Source of the DNA: Streptomyces sp. CBMA156
GTDB lineage: Bacteria > Actinomycetota > Actinomycetes > Streptomycetales > Streptomycetaceae
Assembly (NCBI RefSeq): GCF_014596515.1
Contig: NZ_MSJQ01000389.1
Location: 1-44,331, forward strand
Direction: 5' to 3'
DNA: 44,331 nt
Part shown: positions 8,388-16,594 of the stretch, in pieces
How positions within the stretch are numbered: the stretch's first letter is position 1
How the letters are laid out: each line of letters opens with the position of its first letter
Notes under the pieces: model-generated
What the model saw: only the letters and a program-made list of their open reading frames with translations
What the model was told of the DNA's origin: nothing
The model's database searches: none
Translations under genes and position numbers: made by a program

Positions 8388-9551
8388 TCAGAGCCAGTCG
8401 CGGCGCTTGAACACCAGGTAGAGCCCGGTGCACACCAGCGCCATCAGTCCGATCGCGAACGGGTAGCCGAAGGCCCACTTCAGCTCCGGCATGTCCTCGA
8501 AGTTCATCCCGTACACCGTGCCGATCAGCGTCGGCGCGAAGAGGATGGCCGCCCAGGAGGAGATCTTCTTGATCTCGTCGTTCTGCGCGTGCCCCGCCTC
8601 GGCGAGCTGCTTCATCTCCTCGTTCTGCCGCTGCGACACCAGCGTCGCGTTGACGGTCAGGATGTTCTGGAGCATCTGCCGGAAGCCGTCCACCCGCTCC
8701 GCGGCGTAGGTGGCGTGGTCGGCGACGTCGCGCAGGTAGCGCTGGAGCTCCTCGTCGGTGCCGTACTTGCCGAAGCCCGCCTCCAGGCTCCTCATGATCT
8801 CCAGCAGCGGACGGGTCGCCCGCTGGAGCTCGATCACCTCGCGGGACAGCTCGTAGATGCGGCGGGAGACCTGCGGGTCACCGCCGAACACCTCGGTCTC
8901 GATCTCGTCGATGTCGTGCTGGAGACCGGCGATCACCGGGGCGTAGCCGTCCACCACGGCGTCCAGCACCGCGTACAGCACGGCCTCCGGGCCGAGCGCC
9001 AGCAGCTCGGGGTCGGCCTCCAGCCGGCGGCGCACCGCCGACAGGTCCGGGGCCTGGGAGTGCCGGACGGTGAGCACGAAGTCCGGACCGACGAACAGGT
9101 GGATCTCGCCGAAGTCGACCTCCTCCGCCTCGTCCAGGTAGCGGGCCGCGCGCAGCACCACGAACAGGGTGTCCCCGTAGCGCTCCAGCTTCGGCCGCTG
9201 GTGGGCGACGATGGCGTCCTCGACGGCCAGCTCGTGCAGGTCGAACCGGTCGGCGGCCTCCAGCAGCTGGGCCTCCGCGGGCCGGAACAGGCCGATCCAG
9301 GCCATCGTGCCGGGGCGGTCGGGCAGCGTGCGGTAGATGTCGGCGAGGTCGGTGGGCGCGTCCGTCCGGCGGCCGTCCCGGTAGACGGCCGCCTCCACGA
9401 CGGAACGTTCCAGCGTCACCGGCTCGACCGGCTGGTCCGGGCGCGGGTCCATCGAGTGTTCGGGGGCCGGCTGGGTGTCCGCGGGGCGGTCCACGGAACG
9501 GGAGAACGGACGCTTGCTCGCGCGCACGGCGCGCACACGCCAGTCGGACAT
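8388..9551 (-). CDS. corA: CorA-family divalent metal ion transporter
   Basis: 387 aa. A large cytoplasmic alpha/beta domain with a long helical stalk (VIELQRATRPLLEIMRSL, then ERVDGFRQMLQNILTVN) is followed by two C-terminal membrane helices. The pore signature YGMNF is present (GMN at 348-350) just after the first helix (WAAILFAPTLIGTV), and the protein ends in a basic tail KRRDWL. CorA proteins are homopentameric Mg2+/Co2+ channels. I chose ATG 9551, because GGAGG sits 8 nt upstream of it and the earlier GTG at 9566 would lie within that ribosome site. Confidence 0.93.
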   Translation of the reverse strand: MSDWRVRAVRASKRPFSRSVDRPADTQPAPEHSMDPRPDQPVEPVTLERSVVEAAVYRDGRRTDAPTDLADIYRTLPDRPGTMAWIGLFRPAEAQLLEAADRFDLHELAVEDAIVAHQRPKLERYGDTLFVVLRAARYLDEAEEVDFGEIHLFVGPDFVLTVRHSQAPDLSAVRRRLEADPELLALGPEAVLYAVLDAVVDGYAPVIAGLQHDIDEIETEVFGGDPQVSRRIYELSREVIELQRATRPLLEIMRSLEAGFGKYGTDEELQRYLRDVADHATYAAERVDGFRQMLQNILTVNATLVSQRQNEEMKQLAEAGHAQNDEIKKISSWAAILFAPTLIGTVYGMNFEDMPELKWAFGYPFAIGLMALVCTGLYLVFKRRDWL

Positions 9552-10113
9552 GGCGGAGACCTCCACGGGGGATGCCCGGGCCGCCGTACGGAAACGGGAC
9601 GGACCGGTGGCGCCCGGCCGGCCGCCACGCGCACGGCGCGACCGGCGGAGCCTCGCCGGGAGGACGAGATCAGTGCCGCGCGGGAGCCGTACGGGAGGAG
9701 GTGTGCCGGGGGCCGCGAGTGGTGCGGGACAACCGGGGGCGGGGCCGACTTCGACCCGAGCTACTGCACTCCACGGCTCTCACCTCCTCGCCTCCGCGCG
9801 CTCACGCACCGGGAGAGGTGTCGGCGCAACCCCGCCGAGTCTAGCCCCCGCACGCCCCGCCCTCGCACCCGGCCCCCGCCCCGCCACCCGCCGGGCCGCT
9901 GCCGTCCTGCCGTTCCCGCGGCGGCATCGCGCCGCCGTCGCGCTCCGCGGACCGGCCCGGCCGCGATCCCGGCCGACGGCTTCCTCGTCGGCCCCGTACC
10001 CCGGCCACCGACCCGCCGAGCGGTGCGAGGACGTCAACGGCCGCCTTCGGGTGGGGTGTTCGTCCTGGGCGAAGCGATCACACGGAGCGCACCGCACCAC
10101 TACGCTACGTGTC
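9552..10113. other. 562-bp intergenic region between corA and an FAD oxidoreductase gene
   Basis: No coding sequence is supported here. On the corA strand it could hold a leader of up to several hundred nt. A purine-rich stretch near 9780-9800 (minus strand GGAGGTGAGAGCC) is the only notable segment, and I could not match it to a known magnesium-sensing RNA. On the plus strand TACGCT (10101-10106) lies 7 nt before the ATG of the next gene, a possible -10 for a leaderless transcript. Confidence 0.5.
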
Positions 10114-11448
10114 ATGACTACTTCGGAGAGGGCCCCGGGGCGGGGTACGGCGGTGGTGATCGGCGGCGGGCTCGCGGGGATGGCGGCCGCGTGGGCGCTG
10201 CGCGGTTTCGCCGAGCGGATCGTCGTGGTGGAGCGGGACCGCTACCCGGAGGGGGTGGAGTTCCGGGCCGGGGTGCCGCAGGGGCGGCACGCCCACCTGG
10301 TGCTGGAGGCCGGGCACCGGTTGCTGGAGGAGATGATGCCCGGCATCAAGCAGGAGCTGATGGCCGCGGGTGCGCAGCGGGTGGCGGCCTCGGACGTCAA
10401 GTGGCTCTGCTCCGCCGGGTGGCTGGCCGAGTACCCGGCGCAGATGGCGTTCCTGTCCTGCACCCGGCCGCTGCTGGACGCGTTCGTGCTGGACCGGGTC
10501 CGCGCCCACCCCTCGATCGAGTTCCTGGAGGGCACGGACGTGGTCGGCCTGCTCGGCTCGGCGAGCGCGGTGACCGGGGTGAAGGTCCGCGATCGCGGCC
10601 CGGAGCGCGGCGAAGTCCGCGACATTCCAGCCGAGTTGGTGGTGGACGCGGCGGGCCGCTCGACCTCGGTGCCGAAGTGGCTCGCCGGACTCGGCTGCCG
10701 GCCGGTGCCCGAGGAGCGGGTGGACGCGGGCGTCGCCTACGCCTCCCGGCTGTTCCACCGCCCGGCCGGGGCCGACCTCGGGGAAAGGGCGGCCTACCTC
10801 CAGACCAAGGCCCCCGACAAGGCACGGTTGGGCGTGCTGCTGCCGGTCGAGGGCGACCGCTGGATCGTCAGCCTCGCCGGGATGCGCGGGGCCGAACCGG
10901 CGGCCGGCGAGGAGGGCTTCGACGAGCACCTGCGCCGGCTGCGCGATCCGCTCCTGCACGAGATGCTGCGGGACGCCGAACCGGCGGGCTCGGTGCGCGG
11001 CTTCCTCCCCGGCGCGAGCGTGCGCCGGCACTACGAACGCGGCGGCCCGGACGGCCTGGTGGTGGTCGGTGATGCCGCGAGCACCTTCAACCCGGTGTAC
11101 GGGCAGGGCGTCACCGTCGCCCTGTTCTGCGCCAGGGAGCTGCGCCGTTCCGTGAAGCGGCACGGCGGCATCGGGGCCGCCGCGGCCCGGGCGGCACGGT
11201 CCGCCGTCGCGGCGGCGTCCGGCATCCCGTGGATGATGTCCGGCACCGAGGACGCCCGCTTCGACGCCACCACCGGCGCGCCCTCCGGCGCCCTGGTCGG
11301 GATCCAGCACCGCTTCTTCGACAAGGTGCTGGCCGCCAGCACCCGGGACACCGCGGTCACGGCGGCGTTCCACGAGGTGATGTCCCTGGTGGCGCCGCCG
11401 TCGCTGTTGTTCCGGCCGTCGGTGCTCGGGGCGGTCCTGCGGAGCTGA
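10114..11448 (+). CDS. FAD-dependent oxidoreductase (monooxygenase/halogenase-like fold)
   Basis: 444 aa. The N-terminal Rossmann motif VVIGGGLAGMAAAWAL binds FAD ADP; the second FAD motif is GDAASTFNPVYGQGVTVAL near residue 325. VVDAAGRSTSVPKWL is the third typical segment. This arrangement belongs to the p-hydroxybenzoate hydroxylase / geranylgeranyl-reductase superfamily. The halogenase Trp motif (WxWxIP) is absent, so flavin halogenation is unlikely. No biosynthetic partner is adjacent, so the substrate is unknown. There is no ribosome site before ATG 10114, which suggests leaderless translation. Confidence 0.82.
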   Translation: MTTSERAPGRGTAVVIGGGLAGMAAAWALRGFAERIVVVERDRYPEGVEFRAGVPQGRHAHLVLEAGHRLLEEMMPGIKQELMAAGAQRVAASDVKWLCSAGWLAEYPAQMAFLSCTRPLLDAFVLDRVRAHPSIEFLEGTDVVGLLGSASAVTGVKVRDRGPERGEVRDIPAELVVDAAGRSTSVPKWLAGLGCRPVPEERVDAGVAYASRLFHRPAGADLGERAAYLQTKAPDKARLGVLLPVEGDRWIVSLAGMRGAEPAAGEEGFDEHLRRLRDPLLHEMLRDAEPAGSVRGFLPGASVRRHYERGGPDGLVVVGDAASTFNPVYGQGVTVALFCARELRRSVKRHGGIGAAAARAARSAVAAASGIPWMMSGTEDARFDATTGAPSGALVGIQHRFFDKVLAASTRDTAVTAAFHEVMSLVAPPSLLFRPSVLGAVLRS

Positions 11449-11539
11449 GCCGCGGGGAGCACCTTCCCGGGCGGGGCCGGGCCGGTGGCGCGCGGGGCGG
11501 TCCGGGCGGTCCGGCCCGGGCGGGTGGCGCTCCCGGCGG
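11449..11539. terminator. GC-rich inverted repeats between convergent genes
   Basis: The 91-bp gap contains nested imperfect inverted repeats. The outer arms GCCGCGGGGAGC and GCTCCCGGCGGC have one mismatch; the inner arms are GGGCCGG and CCGGCCC. Located between convergent stops, it is a plausible bidirectional terminator. Confidence 0.45.
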
Positions 11540-12460
11540 CTACTCGCCGAGGTGCGCGGCGACGTACGGCAGCGCCACCTGCTCCAGGCCGCGCCGGCCG
11601 AAGGCGGGATGGACGTTGACCTCGAAGACCACGCCGCCGCTCTCGGCGGCGAGGTCCACCCCGGCGAGGTCGAGCCCCGTCGAGGCGGCCGCCGCGATGG
11701 CCGACTCGGCGAGCCCTTCCGGCAGTTCGGTGTAGTCGAGCACCGTGGAGACGGCGCCGCGGCTCTCGTTGCAGGGTGCGTCCGGGTCGGCCTGGACGTG
11801 CTCGACCGCGCGGACCACCCGCCCGTGCAGCACCACCACCCGGTACTGGTGGCGGCGGCCGTCCGGGAGGAAGTTCCGGGCGTCGCGGGCGATCAGCCAG
11901 TCCGCCCCCGCCCGCTCGTAGTACCGCACGGCTGCCAAGAGTCGGGCGCGGTCGGTGAGATGGAAGACGTCGTCGCCGCCCATCCCGACGCAGGGCCGGG
12001 CCCAGACGTCGCCGCCGAGTTCCTCGAAGGCCTCGGCGGCGGCCTCCTGGCTCGGCCGGGAGAGCACGATGCTGGGCATGTGCGGCACGCCGTCCCGGAC
12101 GAAGCGGGCGACGGTGGCGTCCTTCTCGGTGGCCGCCCGCCACGCCTCGGCGTCGGTGCCGAGCGAGCGGGCCCCGCATCCGCGCAGCCGCCGCTGGCAG
12201 TCCTCGAACGCGCGGCGCCGGTGCGGCGGGATCTCGTAGACGATCACCGTGTCGGCGGTCACGGTCCGGCCGCCCGCCACCAGCCGGAGGCCGCCCGCGT
12301 CGTCGGTGTCGATCAGGCCGCTGCCGCCGGTCATGAAGTGCCGGGCGTCCAGTTGCACGGGTTCCCGGCCGGTCAGCGTCCGCGTGGCGGCGGCGAGCAC
12401 GGGCCGACTGCCTTCGGTCGAGCTGTGATCGGTCAGGAGTACGAGATCGTGTCGGGCCAT
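11540..12460 (-). CDS. ATP-grasp ligase (RimK-like)
   Basis: 306 aa with the ATP-grasp layout: an N-terminal Rossmann-like part, WARPCVGMGGDDVFHL for nucleotide binding, HQYRVVVLHGRVVRAVEHV in the central domain, and a C-terminal metal/ATP site GVDLAAESGGVVFEVNVHP. The EVNVHP end matches RimK/graspetide-type ligases that form amide or ester bonds using ATP. I found no precursor-peptide ORF or partner enzyme beside it. The start ATG 12460 is chosen because the domain begins there (MARHDLVLLTDHS); upstream frame is low in coding character. The substrate is unknown. Confidence 0.8.
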   Translation of the reverse strand: MARHDLVLLTDHSSTEGSRPVLAAATRTLTGREPVQLDARHFMTGGSGLIDTDDAGGLRLVAGGRTVTADTVIVYEIPPHRRRAFEDCQRRLRGCGARSLGTDAEAWRAATEKDATVARFVRDGVPHMPSIVLSRPSQEAAAEAFEELGGDVWARPCVGMGGDDVFHLTDRARLLAAVRYYERAGADWLIARDARNFLPDGRRHQYRVVVLHGRVVRAVEHVQADPDAPCNESRGAVSTVLDYTELPEGLAESAIAAAASTGLDLAGVDLAAESGGVVFEVNVHPAFGRRGLEQVALPYVAAHLGE

Positions 12461-12669
12461 ACGCACATGCAAGCGAGTGCGGCATGGCCACGACAAGGAA
12501 GCCTTGTCCGCCACTGCCCGGCAGAGTGGCCGAAACCGAGCCGCCGCGGGCTGCCCGAGAGTGCCCCGCGCGGGACGGACGCGACGGGCCGCCGAGGAGA
12601 CCCGTGCCGACCTGCCGCGCACCCTCCACACCGCCCGTCAATTCGGATGCGCCCGCTCCGCCGGCCCGC

Positions 12670-12675
12670 TAGCCT
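12670..12675 (+). promoter_or_regulatory. candidate -10 (TAGCCT) of the ABC-F transcript
   Basis: The hexamer TAGCCT ends 7 nt before a short ORF starting at 12683, so transcription would begin at or next to that ATG and give a leaderless leader peptide. The -35 region is poor. Confidence 0.35.
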
Positions 12676-12682
12676 GCCCGAC

Positions 12683-12706
12683 ATGTCTACGCCCCGAATT
12701 TCCTAG
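12683..12706 (+). CDS. possible 7-codon leader peptide (MSTPRIS) before ABC-F gene
   Basis: ATG-initiated, stop at 12704-12706, 59 nt before the ABC-F start. Resistance-type ABC-F genes are often controlled by ribosome stalling on a short upstream ORF. Position and size fit that pattern; expression is unproven. Confidence 0.35.
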   Translation: MSTPRIS

Positions 12707-12765
12707 CCGCCGGATTCACTTCCACGCCACCCGTGTGTCCCCAGGCTTTTTCGGAGCGTTATCCC

Positions 12766-14367
12766 ATGATCACCACCCGTGGTGTCGACGTGCGCGTCGG
12801 CGCCCGCCTGCTGCTGTCCGACGTCACCCTCCACATCGCCCCCGGCGACCGGATCGGCCTGGTCGGCCGCAACGGCGCCGGCAAGACCACCCTGCTCGCC
12901 ACCCTCGCCGGGCAGCTCGCGCCCGCCGCAGGGGCCGTCACCCGCACCGGGTCCGTCGGCTACCTCCCGCAGGACTCCCGCGTCGCCGACCCGTCGGCCA
13001 CCGTCACCGACCGCGTCCTGTCCGCCCGTGGCCTGGACGCCGCCGTCCGCGACCTGCGCTCCGCCGAGACGGCGATGGCCCGCGCCGGCTCCCCGGCCGA
13101 GGAACGCCGGGCGATGGACGCGTACGTCCGGGCCGAGGCCGGCTTCCAGTCCCGGGGCGGCTACGCCGCCGAGGCCGAGGCGGCCCGGGTGGCGGCCGGG
13201 CTCGGCCTGCCCACCCGGGTGATGGACTCCCCCGTCGGCACGCTCTCCGGCGGCCAGCGCCGCCGCGTCGAACTGGCCCGCATCCTGTTCGCCGACCACG
13301 GCACCCTGCTGCTCGACGAGCCGACCAACCACCTGGACGCCGACGCCGTCGCCTGGCTGCGCGGCTTCCTCACCTCCCACCAGGGCGGGCTGGTGCTGAT
13401 CAGCCACGACCTCGGACTGATCGCGGACAGCGTCAACCGGGTCTTCCACCTGGATCCGCAGCGCGCCGCGATCGACGTCCACAACACCGGCTGGCAGGCC
13501 TACCTGACCCAGCGCGCCGCCGACGAGCGACGCCGCACCAGGGAACGGGCCAACGCCGAGCGCAAGGCCGCCACCCTCCACGCCCAGGCCGACCGGATGC
13601 GGGCCAACGTCGCCACCGCGACCACCGCCCGCAGCATGGCCCGCCGGGCCGACCGGATGCTCGCCGGCCTCGAACCCGTCCGGCGGGCCGAGCGCACCGC
13701 CCGCATCCGGCTGCCCGAGCCGGCCCCCTGTGGGCGGATGCCGCTCGGCGCGGTCAGCCTCACCAAGTCCTACGGCGGCCGGCCGGTGCTGACCGGCCTG
13801 GACCTGGCCGTGGACCGCGGCAGCCGACTGGTCGTGCTCGGACTGAACGGGGCCGGAAAGACCACCCTGCTGCGCCTCCTGGCGGGCCGGGAGGCCCCTG
13901 ACTCCGGCCGCGTCGTCCCCGGCGCCGGCCTGCGGCTCGGCTACTTCGCCCAGGAGCACGACACCCTCGACCCGGCGCTCAGCGTGCGCGACAACCTCGC
14001 CGGGGCCGCGCCCGGCCTGACCGACGGCGAACTGCGGCACGTCCTCGGCGCGTTCCTCTTCCGGGGCGACGACGCCGACAAGCCGGCCGGGGTGCTGTCC
14101 GGCGGCGAGAAGACCCGGCTCGCCCTGGCCGCCCTGGTGCACTCCGGCGCCAACGTCCTGCTGCTGGACGAGCCGACCAACAACCTCGACCCGGCCTCCC
14201 GCACGGAGGTCCTGGCGGCGGTCGGCACCTACCCGGGCGCGATCGTGATGGTCACCCACGACCCGGGCGCCATCGAGGCGCTCCGGCCGGACCGGGTGCT
14301 GCTCCTGCCGGACGGCGACGAGGACCTCTGGCACGACGCGTACCTGGAGCTGGTGTCGCAGTCCTGA
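12766..14367 (+). CDS. ABC-F family ATPase (ribosome-associated, possible resistance protein)
   Basis: 533 aa with two ABC domains and no membrane segment. Domain 1 has GLVGRNGAGKTT, LSGGQRRR and LLLDEPTNHLD; domain 2 has VLGLNGAGKTT, LSGGEKTR and LLLDEPTNNLD. An Arg/Ala-rich helical linker (ERRRTRERANAERKAATLH onwards) corresponds to the interdomain arm that reaches the ribosomal P/E-site region in ABC-F proteins. Both Walker B Glu residues are present. ATG 12766 has GGAG about 9 nt upstream. It borders the NRPS cluster and shares its terminator, so it may give the producer ribosome protection, but housekeeping ABC-F proteins look similar. Confidence 0.88.
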   Translation: MITTRGVDVRVGARLLLSDVTLHIAPGDRIGLVGRNGAGKTTLLATLAGQLAPAAGAVTRTGSVGYLPQDSRVADPSATVTDRVLSARGLDAAVRDLRSAETAMARAGSPAEERRAMDAYVRAEAGFQSRGGYAAEAEAARVAAGLGLPTRVMDSPVGTLSGGQRRRVELARILFADHGTLLLDEPTNHLDADAVAWLRGFLTSHQGGLVLISHDLGLIADSVNRVFHLDPQRAAIDVHNTGWQAYLTQRAADERRRTRERANAERKAATLHAQADRMRANVATATTARSMARRADRMLAGLEPVRRAERTARIRLPEPAPCGRMPLGAVSLTKSYGGRPVLTGLDLAVDRGSRLVVLGLNGAGKTTLLRLLAGREAPDSGRVVPGAGLRLGYFAQEHDTLDPALSVRDNLAGAAPGLTDGELRHVLGAFLFRGDDADKPAGVLSGGEKTRLALAALVHSGANVLLLDEPTNNLDPASRTEVLAAVGTYPGAIVMVTHDPGAIEALRPDRVLLLPDGDEDLWHDAYLELVSQS

Positions 14368-14378
14368 GCCCCCGCACC

Positions 14379-14414
14379 GCTGCGGCCCGCCGGCCCTCCC
14401 CGGCGGGCCGCAGC
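14379..14414. terminator. bidirectional terminator at the left edge of the NRPS cluster
   Basis: Perfect 15-bp arms (14379-14393 and 14400-14414) with a 6-nt loop, 12 bp after the ABC-F stop and facing the end of the minus-strand NRPS operon. Confidence 0.8.
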
Positions 14415-14517
14415 ACCGCGCGCCTCGGTCAGGAAGCGCGCCGAGTGGGCGACGAACGTTCCCTCGGCGCGGATCAGTTCGTCCAGAAGTACGGAGGGAC
14501 GCACTTCTCCTCCGGTG

Positions 14518-15276
14518 TCAGGACGTGCGGGAGCGGGTGGGCGTCAGGTCCGCGACCAGGAGCGCCAGCAGTTCCGCCGGTGCCTCGATGAAGCGGTAGT
14601 GGCCCCCTTCCAGGAGTTCGGAGGTCGTCTCGCCGCAGGCCGACCAGCCGGCCATCAGGGACGGCGCGATGCCCGTGTCCTCGGTCCAGCCGATGGCGGT
14701 GACCGGGCACGGCAGCCGGACCGGCTCGGCGACGTGGTACCGCTTGTTCATGTCGACGTCGTTGCGCAGGACGCCGAGGCAGAGCGCGAGCAGGCTCGGT
14801 TCCAGGGTGCCGCCCAGTTCCGCGACGAGCCCGCGCAGTTCGGCGGCCAGCTCGTCGTCGCTCATACCGAGGAAGCGGCCGTAGGGGCCGTCCTGCGGCG
14901 CGACCTCGGAGGAGACGAACAGCCGGGTCGGGGCGGGGCAGCCTCGCTGGACCAGCCGTACGGCGGTCTCGTACGCCGCCAGCGCGGACCCGCAGTGGCC
15001 GAACAGGGCGTAGGGGCGGTCCAGGTAGGGGCGCAGCGCTTCGCAGAGGTCGTCGGCCAGCGCCTCGTAGGTGGTGTGGGCGGGCTCGCGCATCCGGTTC
15101 TCCCGGCCGGGCGGCTGCACGGGGCAGACCTCGACGCCGTCGACCGATGACGGCCACTGACGGTACATGCTCGCACCGCACCCGGAGTAGGGCAGGCAGA
15201 ACAGCCGCGCCGGTGCCACCGGCGACGGCTCGCGCAGGAACCACTTGTTGCGGGTACGGGCCGTCGGAGCGTCCAC
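14518..15276 (-). CDS. type II thioesterase-like alpha/beta hydrolase with Cys nucleophile (possible aminoacyl shuttle)
   Basis: 252 aa with the type II thioesterase fold: LFCLPYSGCGAS oxyanion region, PYALFGHCGSALAAYE nucleophile elbow, probable Asp200 (GWTEDTG) and His226 (EGGHYRF). Ordinary editing thioesterases have GHSMG; here the codon at residue 95 is TGC, giving Cys, and the second Gly is replaced by Ser. Cys-nucleophile relatives such as SyrC and CmaE move aminoacyl groups between carrier proteins. The start is GTG 15276 with GGAAGG upstream. It is the last gene of the NRPS operon, after P450 and A-PCP. Either chain editing or aminoacyl transfer is possible; the A-less C-PCP protein in the same operon favours transfer. 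Confidence 0.85.
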   Translation of the reverse strand: MDAPTARTRNKWFLREPSPVAPARLFCLPYSGCGASMYRQWPSSVDGVEVCPVQPPGRENRMREPAHTTYEALADDLCEALRPYLDRPYALFGHCGSALAAYETAVRLVQRGCPAPTRLFVSSEVAPQDGPYGRFLGMSDDELAAELRGLVAELGGTLEPSLLALCLGVLRNDVDMNKRYHVAEPVRLPCPVTAIGWTEDTGIAPSLMAGWSACGETTSELLEGGHYRFIEAPAELLALLVADLTPTRSRTS

Positions 15277-15358
15277 TGATGACCTTCCGTGTGGGGGTTC
15301 TTCTCTGGTTCGGCGGCAATGAAGGCAGCCGCGGTGACAGCGGCCGTGGCGCCGGCTG

Positions 15359-16594
15359 CTACCGGGTCCGCGCGGTGATCGGCAGGTGCGTGAAGCCCGC
15401 GATGACGTTCGAGCGCATCCGCCGCGGCGCCCCGGCGAGCTCGAACCCGGTGAACCGGCCGAGCAGTTCGGCGAACAGGATCCGCAGGGCCACCCGTGCA
15501 ACGGTGTGTCCGATGCAGTAGTGCGCGCCGACGCCGAAGGCGATGTGCTTGTTGGGCCGCCGTCGGATGTCGAAGGTGTACGGGTCGGCGAACACGCTCT
15601 CGTCGCGGTTGGCCGACGCCAGCCAGACGACGACCGCGTCCCCCGCGGGGATCGGCACGCCCCGGACCTCGACGTCGCGGGTGGCGTGGCGCATGAAGTG
15701 CTGGGTGGGCGACGCCCATCGCAGTGCCTCCTCCACGCCGCTGCCGAGCAGCTCCGGGTGGGCCGCCCAGTCGTCCAGGACCCCCGTCCCGGCCAGTTCG
15801 GCCATCGCCGCGACGGGTGGCTGGGCGGTGGTGACGGTCGCACCGAGCAGCAGGCTGTAGCAGTTGGACACGATCTCGCCCGGCGACAGCCGGCGTCCGT
15901 CCAGCTCCATCGTGAGCAGCACGCTGACCAGGTCGTCACCCGGTGCGCGCCGACGCTCGGTGACGAGGTCCTGGAAGTAGGCGAACAGTTCGCGGTGGGC
16001 GGTCACGAGGGTGGCCCGGGGTCCGTCGGCGAGCTGGAACTCCGGGTCGTCCGCGGCGATGCAGGCGTGGGCGAGCCGGACCAGCCGCGGCCAGTCCTGT
16101 GGCGGTAGCGCCATCATGGTGCCGATCACCGCCATCGGCAGGGTGGCCATGGCGGCGGCGAAGTCGTACGGGCCGCCGTCGGCCAGCGGCCGGAGCAGCT
16201 CGACGACGACCCGGCGGATGGCCTCCCGGTCGTTCTCCACCGTCTTGATCGACAGCGCCTGCTGCAGCGGGCCGCGCAGGTGCGCGTGCCGGGGCGGGTC
16301 GGTCGCGGCCATCTGGCGGCCGCCGGCGGGGTCGCCCTTGCCGAGGAGGTTGAGCAGGGTGCCTTGTTCGGAGGTGAACGTGGCGTGGTCGCGGAGGACC
16401 CGGTTGGCCTCGGCGTAGCCGACGATCGACCAGTAGCCGATGTCGCCGACCGGCTGCCAGCTCACCGGGGCTTCGCGGCGTAGCCGTCGCCACGCCTCGT
16501 GCGCCCCGCCCGCGTGGTAGAGGTCGGGGTCGATCAGGTCGACCGGCTGCGGGGCGAGGACCGGGCAGCGCGTGGTCGGGGGAACCGCCGTCAT
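15359..16594 (-). CDS. cytochrome P450
   Basis: 411 aa. The heme ligand is Cys360 in FGVGAHYCIGH, and the K-helix ExxR is EALR at 289-292. The I-helix reads LLLGATVTTAQPP (248-260): the Thr is kept, but the acidic residue usually before it is Val253 by eye alignment. The start codon overlaps the A-PCP stop (ATGA), with GGGGGAGGAG upstream, so the two are translationally coupled. P450s coupled to an A-PCP protein commonly beta-hydroxylate the carrier-bound amino acid (NovI with NovH, for example). I infer that role here; hydroxylation of the finished peptide is the alternative. Confidence 0.9.
   Translation of the reverse strand: MTAVPPTTRCPVLAPQPVDLIDPDLYHAGGAHEAWRRLRREAPVSWQPVGDIGYWSIVGYAEANRVLRDHATFTSEQGTLLNLLGKGDPAGGRQMAATDPPRHAHLRGPLQQALSIKTVENDREAIRRVVVELLRPLADGGPYDFAAAMATLPMAVIGTMMALPPQDWPRLVRLAHACIAADDPEFQLADGPRATLVTAHRELFAYFQDLVTERRRAPGDDLVSVLLTMELDGRRLSPGEIVSNCYSLLLGATVTTAQPPVAAMAELAGTGVLDDWAAHPELLGSGVEEALRWASPTQHFMRHATRDVEVRGVPIPAGDAVVVWLASANRDESVFADPYTFDIRRRPNKHIAFGVGAHYCIGHTVARVALRILFAELLGRFTGFELAGAPRRMRSNVIAGFTHLPITARTR

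Noticed and set aside
9552..9566. Longer CorA start at GTG 9566
   Set aside because: That codon lies within the ribosome-binding site that serves ATG 9551.
9552..10113. M-box (ykoK) magnesium riboswitch before corA
   Set aside because: A purine-rich GGTGAG-like stretch exists on the corA strand, but the other conserved M-box segments could not be found by eye.
10114..11448. Flavin-dependent tryptophan halogenase
   Set aside because: The FAD motifs fit the superfamily, but the WxWxIP halogenase motif and catalytic Lys context are not visible.
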